64,000 bases of DNA from WVXT01 sp964345635 (GTDB taxonomy: Bacteria; UBA6262; WVXT01). Shown here piece by piece: positions 8,054 to 17,382 of this stretch (its first letter is position 1; every line of letters starts with the position of its first letter). The position numbers were made by a program, and so were the translations under genes. The notes beneath the pieces are model-generated. The model did no database searches, was not told the DNA's origin, and saw only the letters and a list, made by a program, of their open reading frames with translations. The stretch covers positions 1 to 64,000 of the forward strand of contig CAYFRM010000075.1 in assembly GCA_964345635.1 (NCBI GenBank). The letters are read 5' to 3'.

Positions 8054-9193
8054 ATGAGAGAGAAAGTAATAACCTTCTATCTAGCCTGCATAAATAACGA
8101 AAGAGGGAAAATATATTCTCTTTTTCGTTCTTTATTTTTTATCTTATCTCGATTCTACTATTTAGCTATCAAGCTTCGCTGGCTTATCTACAAGCTGGGA
8201 GTTCTACCGCGGGCCAAGCTACCCTGCACTACAATTAGCGTGGGCAATATTACCTGGGGTGGCACGGGAAAGACTCCCGCCGTAATTATGATAGCTGAAA
8301 TGCTCAGAGAGATGGGAAAGAGAGTCGCCATCCTGTCGCGAGGGTACGGAAGGAGTAAAAAAAGTGATAGGAATAACAAGACATCCATGGTATCCGACGG
8401 AAAAAGATTAATCCTCTCTTCCCGGGAAGCAGGAGATGAACCTTATCTCCTTGCGAGAAATTTACCGGATGTTCCCGTAATTGTTGGGAAAAATAGAATA
8501 TGCGGTGGAAAAGACGCGATAAAGAAATTTGCCAGTGAAGTTGTGGTTTTGGATGATGGTTTTCAATACTGGCCCTTGAACCGGGACATAGATATTGTAA
8601 CCATAGATTGTTTAAGTCCTTATGGTAACGGCTACTTGATTCCTCGCGGGTCATTAAGAGAGCCTATATCGCATCTATCCCGGGCAGACATTTTTCTTTT
8701 GACTAAGGCGAATTTTGTTTCCCGGGATAATGTGCAGAGGATAACCGGGGATTTAGTACGGCTCAACCCTCAATCCACAATCCTGGAAAGTGTACACCGC
8801 CCGAAATATCTACGGGGCACTTTCTCGGGAGAGAAGAAAAGTCTCGCTTTTGTCAAGGATAGAAAAGTAGTTACTTTTTCCAGTATCGGCAATCCCTACT
8901 CCTTTGAGAAGACATTAGAAGAGCTGGGAGCAAAGATCGTCAAAAATTTCCGCTTTCCCGACCATCACGTTTACCAGCGGAATGACCTTGGAGAAATAGA
9001 ATCCGCGCGGAGAGCCGAACTGTATAAAGGAGAGGTAATCGCGGTTACCACGGAAAAGGATGGAGTGCGACTGGAAAGACTTATTTCTTGGGAAAGCGAT
9101 AGAATCCCGTGGGAAATCTGGATACTGAAAATAGAACTGGAAATTATTAAAGGCAGAGAAGAATGGCAAAGAAAAATAGAATCATATATCTGA
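8054..9193 (+). CDS. lpxK: Tetraacyldisaccharide 4'-kinase LpxK
   Basis: 379 residues. LpxK phosphorylates the 4' position of the lipid A disaccharide at the inner membrane, giving lipid IVA. Visible marks are the N-terminal amphipathic/hydrophobic segment, the P-loop GGTGKTP (about residues 66-72) preceded by VGNITWG, ILSRGYGR, EPYLLARNLP and the DDGFQYW motif near residue 175. The length is slightly above the usual ~330. Its 3' end overlaps the DUF3108 gene by 31 nt. Confidence 0.95.
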   Translation: MREKVITFYLACINNERGKIYSLFRSLFFILSRFYYLAIKLRWLIYKLGVLPRAKLPCTTISVGNITWGGTGKTPAVIMIAEMLREMGKRVAILSRGYGRSKKSDRNNKTSMVSDGKRLILSSREAGDEPYLLARNLPDVPVIVGKNRICGGKDAIKKFASEVVVLDDGFQYWPLNRDIDIVTIDCLSPYGNGYLIPRGSLREPISHLSRADIFLLTKANFVSRDNVQRITGDLVRLNPQSTILESVHRPKYLRGTFSGEKKSLAFVKDRKVVTFSSIGNPYSFEKTLEELGAKIVKNFRFPDHHVYQRNDLGEIESARRAELYKGEVIAVTTEKDGVRLERLISWESDRIPWEIWILKIELEIIKGREEWQRKIESYI

Positions 9194-9912
9194 TTTTTGT
9201 GCTGTTTTTTGTTTTCTACGTTAGTCTAATAGACTGCCTGGCAAATTCTCCCTGGCGCAAAGTAGATAACAAGGCTTTCCGGGTGGGAGAAAAATTAACC
9301 TATGTGGTCAAGTGGAAAGGAGTGGTAGGGGGAACTGCGGTGATGCATGTAAAGAAGATAGTAAAGATTTTCGGCAGGGATGCTTATTACGTAACTCTTT
9401 CTACCCGCAGCTCGAGATTTTTCGACATTTTTTACAAAATCAGGGATGTTATAGAATCGTACATCGACAAAGAGGGCATATTCACCTGGAAGCAGGGAAA
9501 AAAATTGAGAGGGGGTAAGTACCGCTCAAATAAAGAAACGATTTACGACCAGGAAAAACATCAGGCTTCGTATAAAAAGAAAAAGATTGAAATTCCCGCT
9601 TATGTTCAGGATTCTCTCTCTTCCGTATATTACCTGAGAACACAGAGTTTGGAGAAGGGAGATTCGCTGATTATTGATGCCAATGATGACGGCAAGAACT
9701 ATTTGGCAGAAGTAAAAGTTACGGGGATGGAAAAAGTTACCACTCCTTCCGGCAAATACGAGACACTTAAGACGGAAGTGATATGGAAAAGAAAAGAAAA
9801 AATCCACGCAGAGAGCTCTCGGATATGGTTCAGTAATGACGAACGGAAGATCCCGGTAAAAATAGAGAGGCAAGGAACGATTACTATGCTTTTGAAGAAA
9901 GCGAAATTATGA
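9163..9912 (+). CDS. DUF3108 exported protein
   Basis: 249 residues with a clear signal peptide (KKNR, then a hydrophobic run to about residue 26, cleavage plausible after CLA). The mature part resembles DUF3108, a beta-rich periplasmic family, with FRVGEKLTYVVKWKG near its start and PSGKYETLKTEV later. Its function is not established. It sits between lpxK and waaA with a 31-nt overlap upstream and no gap downstream, so a role linked to LPS or envelope maturation is likely but unproven. Confidence 0.75.
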   Translation: MAKKNRIIYLIFVLFFVFYVSLIDCLANSPWRKVDNKAFRVGEKLTYVVKWKGVVGGTAVMHVKKIVKIFGRDAYYVTLSTRSSRFFDIFYKIRDVIESYIDKEGIFTWKQGKKLRGGKYRSNKETIYDQEKHQASYKKKKIEIPAYVQDSLSSVYYLRTQSLEKGDSLIIDANDDGKNYLAEVKVTGMEKVTTPSGKYETLKTEVIWKRKEKIHAESSRIWFSNDERKIPVKIERQGTITMLLKKAKL

Positions 9913-11250
9913 GTGGTAAAGCACGTGCCGAAGAAAATTAGAAAGTTCGATTTTTTCTGGATTTTTTACCAGGTTATTCTGGTTTTATTCTTTTTTATTC
10001 TCTGGCCATTTTTTATTCAAAAAATAAGAAAAGGGTTAAAACAGAGACTAGGTTTTTTGCATCAAAACACAAGCAAGGGGGAAGGAGATAAACTCATCTG
10101 GGCCCATGCCGCTTCTGTGGGTGAGGTAGTGGCAGTGGGAAATCTAATAAGAGCACTTAAAAAGGAATGCCCCGAATACGATTTTGTTATTTCCACTTTA
10201 ACCGCCACGGGCCAGGCTACGGCGAGAAGGATAGTTCCCGATGCCCGGGCGTTCATCTATTTTCCTGTCGATTTCTCGTGCGTGGCGGGAAGAGTTCTGG
10301 ATAGAATCGGGCCGGAAATATTTATTATAACGGAAACGGAGCTCTGGCCTAATTTCATAAGAGAGGCAAAAAAAAGAGCAATTCCCGTAATCGTAACCAA
10401 TGGCAGAATTTCCGCCAAATCTTTCAGAAGGTACAGAATGGTTAAGTTCTTGATGAGGAGAGTTCTAAAAAATATCGACGCATTTGTTATGCAGAGCCAG
10501 ATAGACGCACAGAGAATCGTTTCGTTGGGGGCTAATCCGTCTCAAGTCACCGTGACGGGGAACCTAAAGTTTGACGTGGAGACGAACATCCCTCCCTTTC
10601 AAGAGGACTCCCAAGAATTCCGGAGTCCCCCGCTGAAATCGGGGGTAGTTTTTGTTGCCGGTAGCACGCATAGAGGAGAGGAAGAGGTGATCGTCGATGT
10701 CTATAGAGAAATTAGAAAGTCTTATCCTCATTTAGTACTGATTCTTGCCCCCCGGCACCTGCAGAGAATAGGAGAAGTGGAGAAGTTGCTAAATAGCAAG
10801 AATCTAAAATTCTCCCGAAGGTCAAGACTTTCTTCTCCCTTTCGAGGGGACGGTTTAAATCAGATAGTTCTTCTGGACACCATCGGCGAGCTTACTCGTT
10901 TCTATGCTCTGGCAACGATCGTCTTTGTGGGCGGAAGCCTGGTTCCTGTGGGAGGGCACAATATTCTCGAGCCGGCCAGTTTGGGGAAAGGGGTCCTGTT
11001 CGGCCCTTATATGGACAATTTTGGGGAGATAGCTCGCTCCTTTGTCTTGCGCCAAGCGGGGAGAGTGGTATCCAATAAAAGGGAACTGCTTGATAATATT
11101 CTCGAACTGTTATCGCATCCGGAAGAATTGAAGAGAATGGGAAAGACTGCCCGGGAAATAATCGAGGCTAATAAGGGATCTGCCGAAAAGAGCGCCAAAT
11201 TAGTAAGAAATCTGCTCATTCATGACCGAGTAAAGGATCAGAATAGATGA
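9913..11250 (+). CDS. waaA: 3-deoxy-D-manno-octulosonic acid (Kdo) transferase
   Basis: 445 residues, GTG start directly after the preceding stop. One N-terminal anchor helix (about 12-36) is followed by two Rossmann halves of the GT-B fold (GT30). The catalytic glutamate lies in AASVGEVVA, and the nucleotide-sugar side shows FVGGSLVPVGGHNILEPA. WaaA adds Kdo from CMP-Kdo to lipid IVA; whether it adds one or two sugars cannot be told. The next gene overlaps by 4 nt, so lipid A kinase, Kdo transferase and acyltransferase form one unit. Confidence 0.95.
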   Translation: MVKHVPKKIRKFDFFWIFYQVILVLFFFILWPFFIQKIRKGLKQRLGFLHQNTSKGEGDKLIWAHAASVGEVVAVGNLIRALKKECPEYDFVISTLTATGQATARRIVPDARAFIYFPVDFSCVAGRVLDRIGPEIFIITETELWPNFIREAKKRAIPVIVTNGRISAKSFRRYRMVKFLMRRVLKNIDAFVMQSQIDAQRIVSLGANPSQVTVTGNLKFDVETNIPPFQEDSQEFRSPPLKSGVVFVAGSTHRGEEEVIVDVYREIRKSYPHLVLILAPRHLQRIGEVEKLLNSKNLKFSRRSRLSSPFRGDGLNQIVLLDTIGELTRFYALATIVFVGGSLVPVGGHNILEPASLGKGVLFGPYMDNFGEIARSFVLRQAGRVVSNKRELLDNILELLSHPEELKRMGKTAREIIEANKGSAEKSAKLVRNLLIHDRVKDQNR

Positions 11251-12239
11251 AAAAGAAGAAAAAGAAAAAAAGTAAATGGAAAAAGAGATTTGAACTCGAC
11301 GCATCCTGGATTACGTTTTCAATTATGCGCGCGTTATTTATGTTTATGCCGGCAAAGACATTTCCCTCTGTTGCCCGCTATTTGGAAGTCATCTCTCGCC
11401 CGTTTACCAGAAAGTACCGAAAGACAGCCCTGGAAAACCTCACTTTGAGTTTAGGTAAGGAGAAGAGCAGGGAAGAAATCGTATATATTTATCGTGCCTG
11501 CCTTCTGGAGGTTGCCCAGAGTTTTTGTGAGCTGATTTCGGCAATGGTTTATGCTTTCCGGAACTCTTCACACCTGAAACATCTAAGAGAAAAGTTTGTC
11601 CTGGAGGGAGAAGAAAATTTGCAGCGGGCTCTGTCGGAGGGGAAAGGGGCAATAGGACTTTGCGCTCACTTTGGCAATTTTACGCTGATGGGAACAGGAC
11701 TTACCTCCCGCGGGTATCCATATGCATTGATCGTGAGGCCGGCAGATGAATCAAGAGTGGAAACGTACTTCCAGAAGTGGAGAGACAGGTTAGGATACGA
11801 TTCCATACCCGCTTATCCCCGGTCTACGGCTGTGCGTAGGTCTCTGGGCGCTTTGCGTCAGAACAAGATACTTGCTCTATTTGCCGATCAGAACAAGGCA
11901 AAAGGCGGAGTATTTGTCGAATTTTTTGGCCGTCCCGCAGGAACTGTTGTGGGACCTGCAGTCATGGCCTTAAGGACAGGTGCACCGGTAGTTCCCATAT
12001 TCAACGTGCGGCAGGGGGTAGATAGACATAAAGTGATCATCGGTCCCCCGGTCGAATTTGAGATAACAGGTAATCAGGATAAGGATATTCTCATCGTTAC
12101 CGCTAAAATTACCAAGGTGATAGAAGAGTTCGTGCGGCGGTATCCCACGCATTGGTGGTGGTTTCACAACCGGTGGAAAGCCAAGCCTAAGAAGGAAGAG
12201 GAAGCAGAGACGGCGGAATCTTCTACTCCCTTTCTTTAA
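11247..12239 (+). CDS. LpxL/LpxM-like lipid A acyltransferase with altered HX4(D/E) motif
   Basis: 330 residues, starting with a lysine-rich tail and a hydrophobic anchor, then an LPLAT acyltransferase domain (GT-independent late acylation of lipid A). Later blocks such as LFADQNKAKGGVFVEFFG and a PTHWWWFHNRWK end are typical of the family. The catalytic HX4(D/E) motif reads H141-F-G-N-F-T146, so the acidic partner is a threonine. The family assignment is firm; normal activity is uncertain. It overlaps waaA by ATGA and is followed by a long hairpin. Confidence 0.85.
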   Translation: MKKKKKKKSKWKKRFELDASWITFSIMRALFMFMPAKTFPSVARYLEVISRPFTRKYRKTALENLTLSLGKEKSREEIVYIYRACLLEVAQSFCELISAMVYAFRNSSHLKHLREKFVLEGEENLQRALSEGKGAIGLCAHFGNFTLMGTGLTSRGYPYALIVRPADESRVETYFQKWRDRLGYDSIPAYPRSTAVRRSLGALRQNKILALFADQNKAKGGVFVEFFGRPAGTVVGPAVMALRTGAPVVPIFNVRQGVDRHKVIIGPPVEFEITGNQDKDILIVTAKITKVIEEFVRRYPTHWWWFHNRWKAKPKKEEEAETAESSTPFL

Positions 12240-12253
12240 AAAGATAAGGATTT

Positions 12254-12289
12254 AAAAGATAGTTTGTTCATCTTCACAAACTATCTTTT
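12254..12289 (+). terminator. 14-bp hairpin after the lipid A genes
   Basis: A perfect 14-bp inverted repeat (AAAAGATAGTTTGT with its complement at 12276-12289) around an 8-nt loop, ending in TTTT. It lies 14 nt after the acyltransferase stop. It fits a rho-independent, possibly bidirectional, terminator closing the 296-12239 unit, although the stem is AT-rich. Confidence 0.6.
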
Positions 12290-12346
12290 GAACGTAAGTA
12301 ATGACAGAGAGAAGTTTTGCTTTAAAGATAGGAAAGGGTTTGGGAA

Positions 12347-13369
12347 ATGGCCAAAATTTTAGTTAAGGGTGTAAATTGGATTGGAGATTCGCTATTTATG
12401 ACCCCGGCCTTATCTGCCTTGAGAAAAGGATTTCCCGATTCTCATATAAGCCTTCTGATTAATCCCTGGGTGAAGGAAATATTTGATGGCAATCCGGATT
12501 TTGATGAGACGATTATTTATGATGAAAAAGGCAAGGAAAAAAGCCTGAAAGGAAAGATTAGATTTATTCGCTCATTAAGGGATAGAAATTTTGACACGGG
12601 CATAGTTATGCAGCCACGTTCCTACAAGGCTGCTTTTTTCGTCTATTTAAGTAGAATTCCCGAGCGAATTGGTTATGGTCATTCACTGAGAAATCTACTC
12701 CTGACCAGAATAGTGAAGCCTCCCAAAGTTTCCCTTCACGCCGTAGATATGTTCCTGAATATTGTCTTTTCTCTGGGAGTGGAACCTGCGAGAAAGGAAC
12801 CCTACTTGCCGTCAAGCCCGCAAGCAAACGATTGGGCCGACAGCTTTTTGGAGAAAAGGGGAGTTAACCTGGGAGAATTATTGATCGGTATCAATCCCGG
12901 AGCGTTCAAGCAATCCAAGCGGTGGCCGGAGTCAAGATACGCCGAGCTATCCGATAAAATGACCGAGGAGTTCAGGGCAAAAGTTATTGTTTTCCAGGGA
13001 CCGGGAGAAGATAAGATTGTAGGAAAAGTAGTGAATTTGATGAGAGAAAAAGCGATAATAGCGAATACAGGTATCAAGGAATTGGCTGCGCTCTCCCGCA
13101 GGTGCAAGTTATTCGTGGCTAACGATACAGGTCCTATGCACGTGGCTGCTGCCAGCGGTACTCGGGTAATTGCTCTATTTGGCCCTGCCGACCCGCAACG
13201 GAGCCGTCCCTGGGGCAGGGATCATACGGTAATAAAGAAAGACCTGCCGTGCAGTCCTTGTTCGCGGATAGTCTGCAAAGAACTGAACTGTATGAAAGCG
13301 ATTACCGTGGAAGAAGTCTTTCGGGCGGTTCGGGTCCAGCTGGAAAGAATCGAGGAACCGAAGAGCTAA
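12347..13369 (+). CDS. waaF: ADP-heptose:LPS heptosyltransferase II type (GT9)
   Basis: 340 residues with the GT9 signature: GVNWIGDSLFMTPAL at the N terminus, NPGAFKQSKRWPE mid-protein and ANDTGPMHVAAASGT with LFGPADP in the C-terminal half. A CSPCSRIVCKELNCM cysteine cluster near residue 305 is typical of WaaF. It adds heptose to the LPS inner core using ADP-heptose. A second GT9 gene at 21026 suggests at least two heptoses. Which is WaaF and which WaaC is inferred from similarity of short motifs only. Confidence 0.88.
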   Translation: MAKILVKGVNWIGDSLFMTPALSALRKGFPDSHISLLINPWVKEIFDGNPDFDETIIYDEKGKEKSLKGKIRFIRSLRDRNFDTGIVMQPRSYKAAFFVYLSRIPERIGYGHSLRNLLLTRIVKPPKVSLHAVDMFLNIVFSLGVEPARKEPYLPSSPQANDWADSFLEKRGVNLGELLIGINPGAFKQSKRWPESRYAELSDKMTEEFRAKVIVFQGPGEDKIVGKVVNLMREKAIIANTGIKELAALSRRCKLFVANDTGPMHVAAASGTRVIALFGPADPQRSRPWGRDHTVIKKDLPCSPCSRIVCKELNCMKAITVEEVFRAVRVQLERIEEPKS

Positions 13370-13400
13370 CACTGGCCATCAAAAGAGGTTAAGAAGGAAG

Positions 13401-14255
13401 TTGAACAGGGAGATTCCACCACAGTTTGAGAAGGTAGTAATAGGCAAGAGTACCATATTCGTAAAAAGTAAATATAAAGACCCGATATTAAGTCAAAAAG
13501 CTACTCTCTTGCGAAAAGTAAACGAACGAGGATTGTCTCCGGGAGTCAGTTTACTCAAAGGCAGAAACGTAATCCCCTGCATTCCCATCAAGGGCTCTGA
13601 TGAAAGAATGATCATAAAACATTATGAGCACGGAGGATTGTTACGCAAGATAACAAGAGACATCTTATGGGGAAGTTCCCGGCCGTTTCGGGAGCTGGTG
13701 GTCCTGGAAAAGGCGTCCCCAAGGGGCGTCCCTGTCCCCGAGGTACTTGCTGCCAGAGTGGATAAGATTTTTGGCCCATTCTATAGGGGAGAGATAGCAT
13801 ATAAAGAGATTCCTGATGGTAGTAATTTGTTGGAATATTTGAAGGGGCTTAACCGGAGAACGAGAGAGGAAAAGATATCTGCAAAGAGAAAAATAATTCC
13901 TTCCCTGGCAGAAGCCATTAAAAAAATGCACGCCGCGGGAATATACCACGGGGACTTGAATATTAAGAACATATTGGTGAGGAACGAAGGGAAGAGAATT
14001 AAAGTGTACCTTCTGGACTTCGATTGTTCGAGGATTAGGGAGAATATTTCACTGAGAGCAAGAATCAAGAACCTGGCTCGTCTCAACAGGTCCTGCGAAA
14101 AATGGAGAGCCGAGATAACCGATAGGGACAAACTCAGATTCTTCCTTTCCTATTTTAAGGGAAATAAATTAATAAAAGCTAATACCCAAAAATATATTCG
14201 CCAGTGCTCACGTTTCCACTGGGGGCACAGGATATACTGGAAATTTTTCGGATAA
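13401..14255 (+). CDS. Kdo/LPS kinase-like protein (WaaP/KdkA type)
   Basis: 284 residues, TTG start after an AAGAAGGAAG stretch. A protein-kinase-like fold is indicated by HGDLNIKN (catalytic loop, H183-N190) and LLDFDCS (metal-binding D206), as in the Kdo kinase/WaaP family. Such enzymes phosphorylate Kdo or heptose of the inner core, strengthening divalent-cation bridging. The gene sits between a heptosyltransferase and a core glycosyltransferase, which agrees. The exact sugar acceptor cannot be told. Confidence 0.78.
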   Translation: MNREIPPQFEKVVIGKSTIFVKSKYKDPILSQKATLLRKVNERGLSPGVSLLKGRNVIPCIPIKGSDERMIIKHYEHGGLLRKITRDILWGSSRPFRELVVLEKASPRGVPVPEVLAARVDKIFGPFYRGEIAYKEIPDGSNLLEYLKGLNRRTREEKISAKRKIIPSLAEAIKKMHAAGIYHGDLNIKNILVRNEGKRIKVYLLDFDCSRIRENISLRARIKNLARLNRSCEKWRAEITDRDKLRFFLSYFKGNKLIKANTQKYIRQCSRFHWGHRIYWKFFG

Positions 14256-14274
14256 TTTATCCAGAATCGCAGGG

Positions 14275-14428
14275 CAATCCCGATGAATCGGGATGGTCGC
14301 CCAAAAAGAGAGGGACGGCACGGAGTCCGTCCCCTACGTGGAAGCAAAGCTTGCGCTTTGCGGCTACAATTTGTGGCAGCAGAGCGATAGCTCTGCATTG
14401 TAGGGGCGACACTCTGTGGTCGCCCGCC
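14275..14428 (+). repeat. Family A palindromic repeat cluster, copy 2 (rearranged)
   Basis: It contains the same hairpin units as copy 1, but in a permuted order: a CCCGATGAATCGGG hairpin and a GTCGCCC half, the GGGACGG/CCGTCCC and GCAAAGC/GCTTTGC units, then GCAGAGC/GCTCTGC and GGGCGAC/GTCGCCC. This is the whole content of the gap between the kinase and the GT2 gene. Confidence 0.8.
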
Positions 14429-14444
14429 AGGATCGGAAATAACG

Positions 14445-15203
14445 ATGAACAGACTTTCAGTAATTATCATTACCTACAACGAAGAAGAAAATATTGGAGA
14501 CTGTCTGGAAAACGTCAAGTGGTCTGACGAGATTGTAATTGTTGACGCTTTCAGTAGTGATAGGACTGTGGAGATAGCCCGAGAATTCACCCCCCGGGTA
14601 TTCCGGAACAGATGGACCGACTTTTCTCAGCAAAAGAACTTAGCCTTGGGAAAAGCAAGCAACGACTGGGTATTAAGTATAGATGCTGACGAACGCGTTA
14701 CGCCAGAATTGAAGGAAGAAATCATCAACATCCTCAATTCCCCGTCTCCACCGTTCAATGGTTACTATATAGCGAGAAGAAGTCACTATCTGGGAAAATG
14801 GATCAAGCATTGTGGATGGTATCCCGACTATAAGTTACGCCTGTTTCTGAGAGAAAAAGGGAAATTTAACGAAAGGATGGTGCATGAATCTGTACTGGTA
14901 GAAGGCAGGAAAGGCCGCCTTAAGTCCTGCCTGGACCATTATTCATATAAAAACTTATCCGACCATTTAAGCAAAATTGATAAGTTCACTTCCCTCTCTG
15001 CCGGGGAAATGTTTACAAAAGGTAAGAAAGGGACAACATTCGATTTGCTTTTTCGGCCGCCGGTCAAGTTTATCAATATGTACCTGATAAAGAAAGGTTT
15101 TCTGGACGGCATATATGGGTTTATTGTTTGCATTATCGGGAGCTTCTACGTGTTTATGAAATATCTGAAACTCTGGCTGCTGTCGAGGGAGAGAATCGAT
15201 TGA
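14445..15203 (+). CDS. Glycosyltransferase family 2, WaaE-like
   Basis: 252 residues. A GT2 (GT-A fold) enzyme with the SVIIITYNEEENI start, an IVDAFSSDRTVE block and the metal-binding DADER motif around residue 85. The sequence pattern is that of WaaE/KdtX-type enzymes, which add glucose to inner-core heptose, and it lies in an LPS core locus. A C-terminal hydrophobic segment suggests membrane association. Sugar specificity is inferred from family likeness. The last codon overlaps the next gene start (TTGA). Confidence 0.85.
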   Translation: MNRLSVIIITYNEEENIGDCLENVKWSDEIVIVDAFSSDRTVEIAREFTPRVFRNRWTDFSQQKNLALGKASNDWVLSIDADERVTPELKEEIINILNSPSPPFNGYYIARRSHYLGKWIKHCGWYPDYKLRLFLREKGKFNERMVHESVLVEGRKGRLKSCLDHYSYKNLSDHLSKIDKFTSLSAGEMFTKGKKGTTFDLLFRPPVKFINMYLIKKGFLDGIYGFIVCIIGSFYVFMKYLKLWLLSRERID

Positions 15204-16177
15204 GAATAGCCGCTATACTTCCCCATGTTGAGGTTTTTGGTGGGGTGAGAAGGTATATTGAAATAGGCAACAATTTTGTAAAAAGAGGCCACTCTTTCAA
15301 GATATACCACACAAACGGAACTCCTCCCGTCTGGCTGGAGTTTTTCGGCGAGACAAGACCTTTAAGACAGGTAACTTTAGAAGAAAATGACATTGCCATA
15401 TCCAGCGACTACTCGGTTCTCGATTATTTGGAAAGAGCCAATGCCCGGAAAAAAATCTTCTATTGCCTGCGCGAGCACAAGAATAATAGAAAAGTATGCA
15501 AAACTAAGGAATTTCTCGTTATGGGCAACTCTACCGGAATATGCGAGATGGTAAGAAGAAAGTATCGAAGGGAATGCATCGAAGGAATTGGCGGGATAAA
15601 TGCCGAGCTGTTCCGTCCCGAAGAGGAAAACAAGGACAGCCGCCAGATAAGAATCCTCTGTTACGGGAGAATATACAAGAAGAGGAAAGGAATCCAGAAG
15701 GCAATCAAGGCGACTGAGCTATTGTACGGGAGATATCCTTCGCTAAGGCTAATGCTATTTGATACTCCCGTAGGCAGTCCCAGACGAGACGCCCGCCAGA
15801 TGGTTCACAGCAGAGTCCCCGTTACCTTCTACACGTCTATCCCTCAGGAGAGAATGGCCCAGCTTTATTCGCAAGCAGATATTTTCGTTAGCGCGGAGAA
15901 GAGAGCGGGATGGAGCAATCCTTGTGCGGAAGCAATGGCTTGTAAAGTTCCCGTTGTCTGCTCGCCTTCCGGGACCAGGGATTTTGCTGTGGACGGGGAG
16001 ACGGCTCTGGTTTTTCATTTAAGATGTCCCTTTCTGATTGCCCAGAGGATAAAGAGATTAATCGAAGACAGAGACCTGAGAGAACGGATAAGAGAGAAAG
16101 GTTATAGAAAAATTCAAGAATATACATGGTCGAATCTTGTGGACAGGTTAGAAAAAGAATTCACGAATCTTCTGTGA
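15200..16177 (+). CDS. Glycosyltransferase family 4
   Basis: 325 residues from the TTG that overlaps the stop of the preceding gene (TTGA); GAGGGAGAG lies just upstream, and the N-terminal strand LRIAAILPH with GGVRRYIE is where GT4 proteins start. The C-terminal half shows LCYGRIYKKRKGI and the donor-binding SNPCAEAMACKVPVVCSPSG block. It should transfer a sugar to the LPS core or another surface glycan; donor and acceptor are unknown. A longer reading from 15128 would run 75 nt into the upstream gene and is less likely. Confidence 0.85.
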   Translation: MRIAAILPHVEVFGGVRRYIEIGNNFVKRGHSFKIYHTNGTPPVWLEFFGETRPLRQVTLEENDIAISSDYSVLDYLERANARKKIFYCLREHKNNRKVCKTKEFLVMGNSTGICEMVRRKYRRECIEGIGGINAELFRPEEENKDSRQIRILCYGRIYKKRKGIQKAIKATELLYGRYPSLRLMLFDTPVGSPRRDARQMVHSRVPVTFYTSIPQERMAQLYSQADIFVSAEKRAGWSNPCAEAMACKVPVVCSPSGTRDFAVDGETALVFHLRCPFLIAQRIKRLIEDRDLRERIREKGYRKIQEYTWSNLVDRLEKEFTNLL

Positions 16178-16181
16178 TGGG

Positions 16182-16274
16182 AAAAAAGGGGACAGGTACT
16201 TTTTTTCCTTTCACCGTGCGGCGCCCAAAACTGACGATCCTCTTTTTTAGAAAAAGTAGCCTGTCCCCTTTTTT
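16182..16274 (+). repeat. Family C inverted repeat, complete copy
   Basis: Arms of about 25 nt (AAAAAAGGGGACAGG at the left outer end, CCTGTCCCCTTTTTT at the right) flank a ~42-nt centre containing TGACGATCC. The unit starts 5 nt after a stop codon. Single arms of the same family are at 44715-44738 and 46990-47013. Confidence 0.85.
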
Positions 16275-16285
16275 GAGGAAGGACG

Positions 16286-17377
16286 ATGAGAGTCTGCTTT
16301 TTTGGAGGTTACAATCCCGGGTATATACGGAATGTAATTATCAAGGAAGGTCTGATAAAGAACGGCGTGGAAGTGGTAGAATGCCGCACAAAATCGAAAT
16401 TTAAATTCTGGCTCAGATATCCCATACTTTTTTTTCGGCAGCTTAGATTTTTTCCTGTAAAATACGATTTTATTTTTGTTCCTGCTTTTCGACACAAAGA
16501 TGTTCCCCTGGCCAAGCTCATGGGAATCCTGACCAATAAGCCTGTAGTTTTTGACCCTTTTGTCTCCCGCTACGAAACCAAAGTAGTCGACCAGAAGAAG
16601 GTGACGCCATATTCTCTGCAGGCAAAGCATAATTTCAGAATAGATAAATGGTCTTTTAGACTTGCAGATATAATTCTCACCGATACTCTGGCTCATGCGG
16701 ACTATTACGCCAGAGAGTTCGGCATAAAGAAGGGTAAATTTGAAAGGGTTCCGGTGGGGGTACCCGACCGAATTTTTTCTCCCTCCCGAATGGAGAAGGA
16801 AGAGAAGAATAGAAGAAAAAGTTATTTCCTCGTTCAGTTTTACGGTTCCTTCCTTCCCCTGCAGGGAATAGAGCATATTGTGCAGGCCGCCAGAATAGTG
16901 GAGAAGAGAGATACGTCCGTTCGCTTCGAATTGATAGGCTCGGGCCAGACTTTTCCCATGATTAGAAGGTTGGTCGAGGAACTGGGATTAAGAAATATGA
17001 TTCTGCGGGACTGGATTCCTTTCAAGGAGTTACTGGAAGCAGTCTCCTATGCAGACGTCTGTCTGGGAATATTCGGTGATACGGAGAAAGCGTTCCGCAT
17101 AGTTCCGAACAAAGTTTTTCAATGTTTATCTCTGGAAAAACCCGTGATTACCGGAAGAACCCCGGCAATCACAGAGTATTTTGTGGATAAAGAAGATATC
17201 TTCCTTTGCGAAGCGGCAAATGCTGAATCCCTGGCTGAGGCAATTATGCTATTGAAAAATAATGAACGATTACGGGAGAAAATAGCCAGAAACGGATATA
17301 GATCAATACAGGAAAACTTCACTTCGGAAACAATCGGCAGGCAAATAAGGAAAATCTTAAGTAAAGCTTTGGCGTAA
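16286..17377 (+). CDS. Glycosyltransferase family 4
   Basis: 363 residues. N-terminal strand MRVCFFGGYNPGY, a central VQFYGSFLPLQGIEHI hinge, and the C-terminal donor site around IVPNKVFQCLSLEKPVITG give a GT-B, GT4-like protein. GAGGAAGG precedes the ATG. It is one of four consecutive GT4 genes in the LPS locus, so probably builds an outer-core or surface oligosaccharide at the cytoplasmic face of the membrane. Substrates cannot be assigned. Confidence 0.83.
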   Translation: MRVCFFGGYNPGYIRNVIIKEGLIKNGVEVVECRTKSKFKFWLRYPILFFRQLRFFPVKYDFIFVPAFRHKDVPLAKLMGILTNKPVVFDPFVSRYETKVVDQKKVTPYSLQAKHNFRIDKWSFRLADIILTDTLAHADYYAREFGIKKGKFERVPVGVPDRIFSPSRMEKEEKNRRKSYFLVQFYGSFLPLQGIEHIVQAARIVEKRDTSVRFELIGSGQTFPMIRRLVEELGLRNMILRDWIPFKELLEAVSYADVCLGIFGDTEKAFRIVPNKVFQCLSLEKPVITGRTPAITEYFVDKEDIFLCEAANAESLAEAIMLLKNNERLREKIARNGYRSIQENFTSETIGRQIRKILSKALA

Positions 17378-17382
17378 AAAGA

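Noticed and set aside
16182..16274. Insertion sequence
   Set aside because: No transposase frame is present; the unit is under 100 nt, so at most a non-autonomous element.
16126..16404. Frame running from the end of one GT4 gene through the family C repeat into the next GT4 gene
   Set aside because: It overlaps two real genes in another frame, and its middle is repeat-derived low-complexity sequence.
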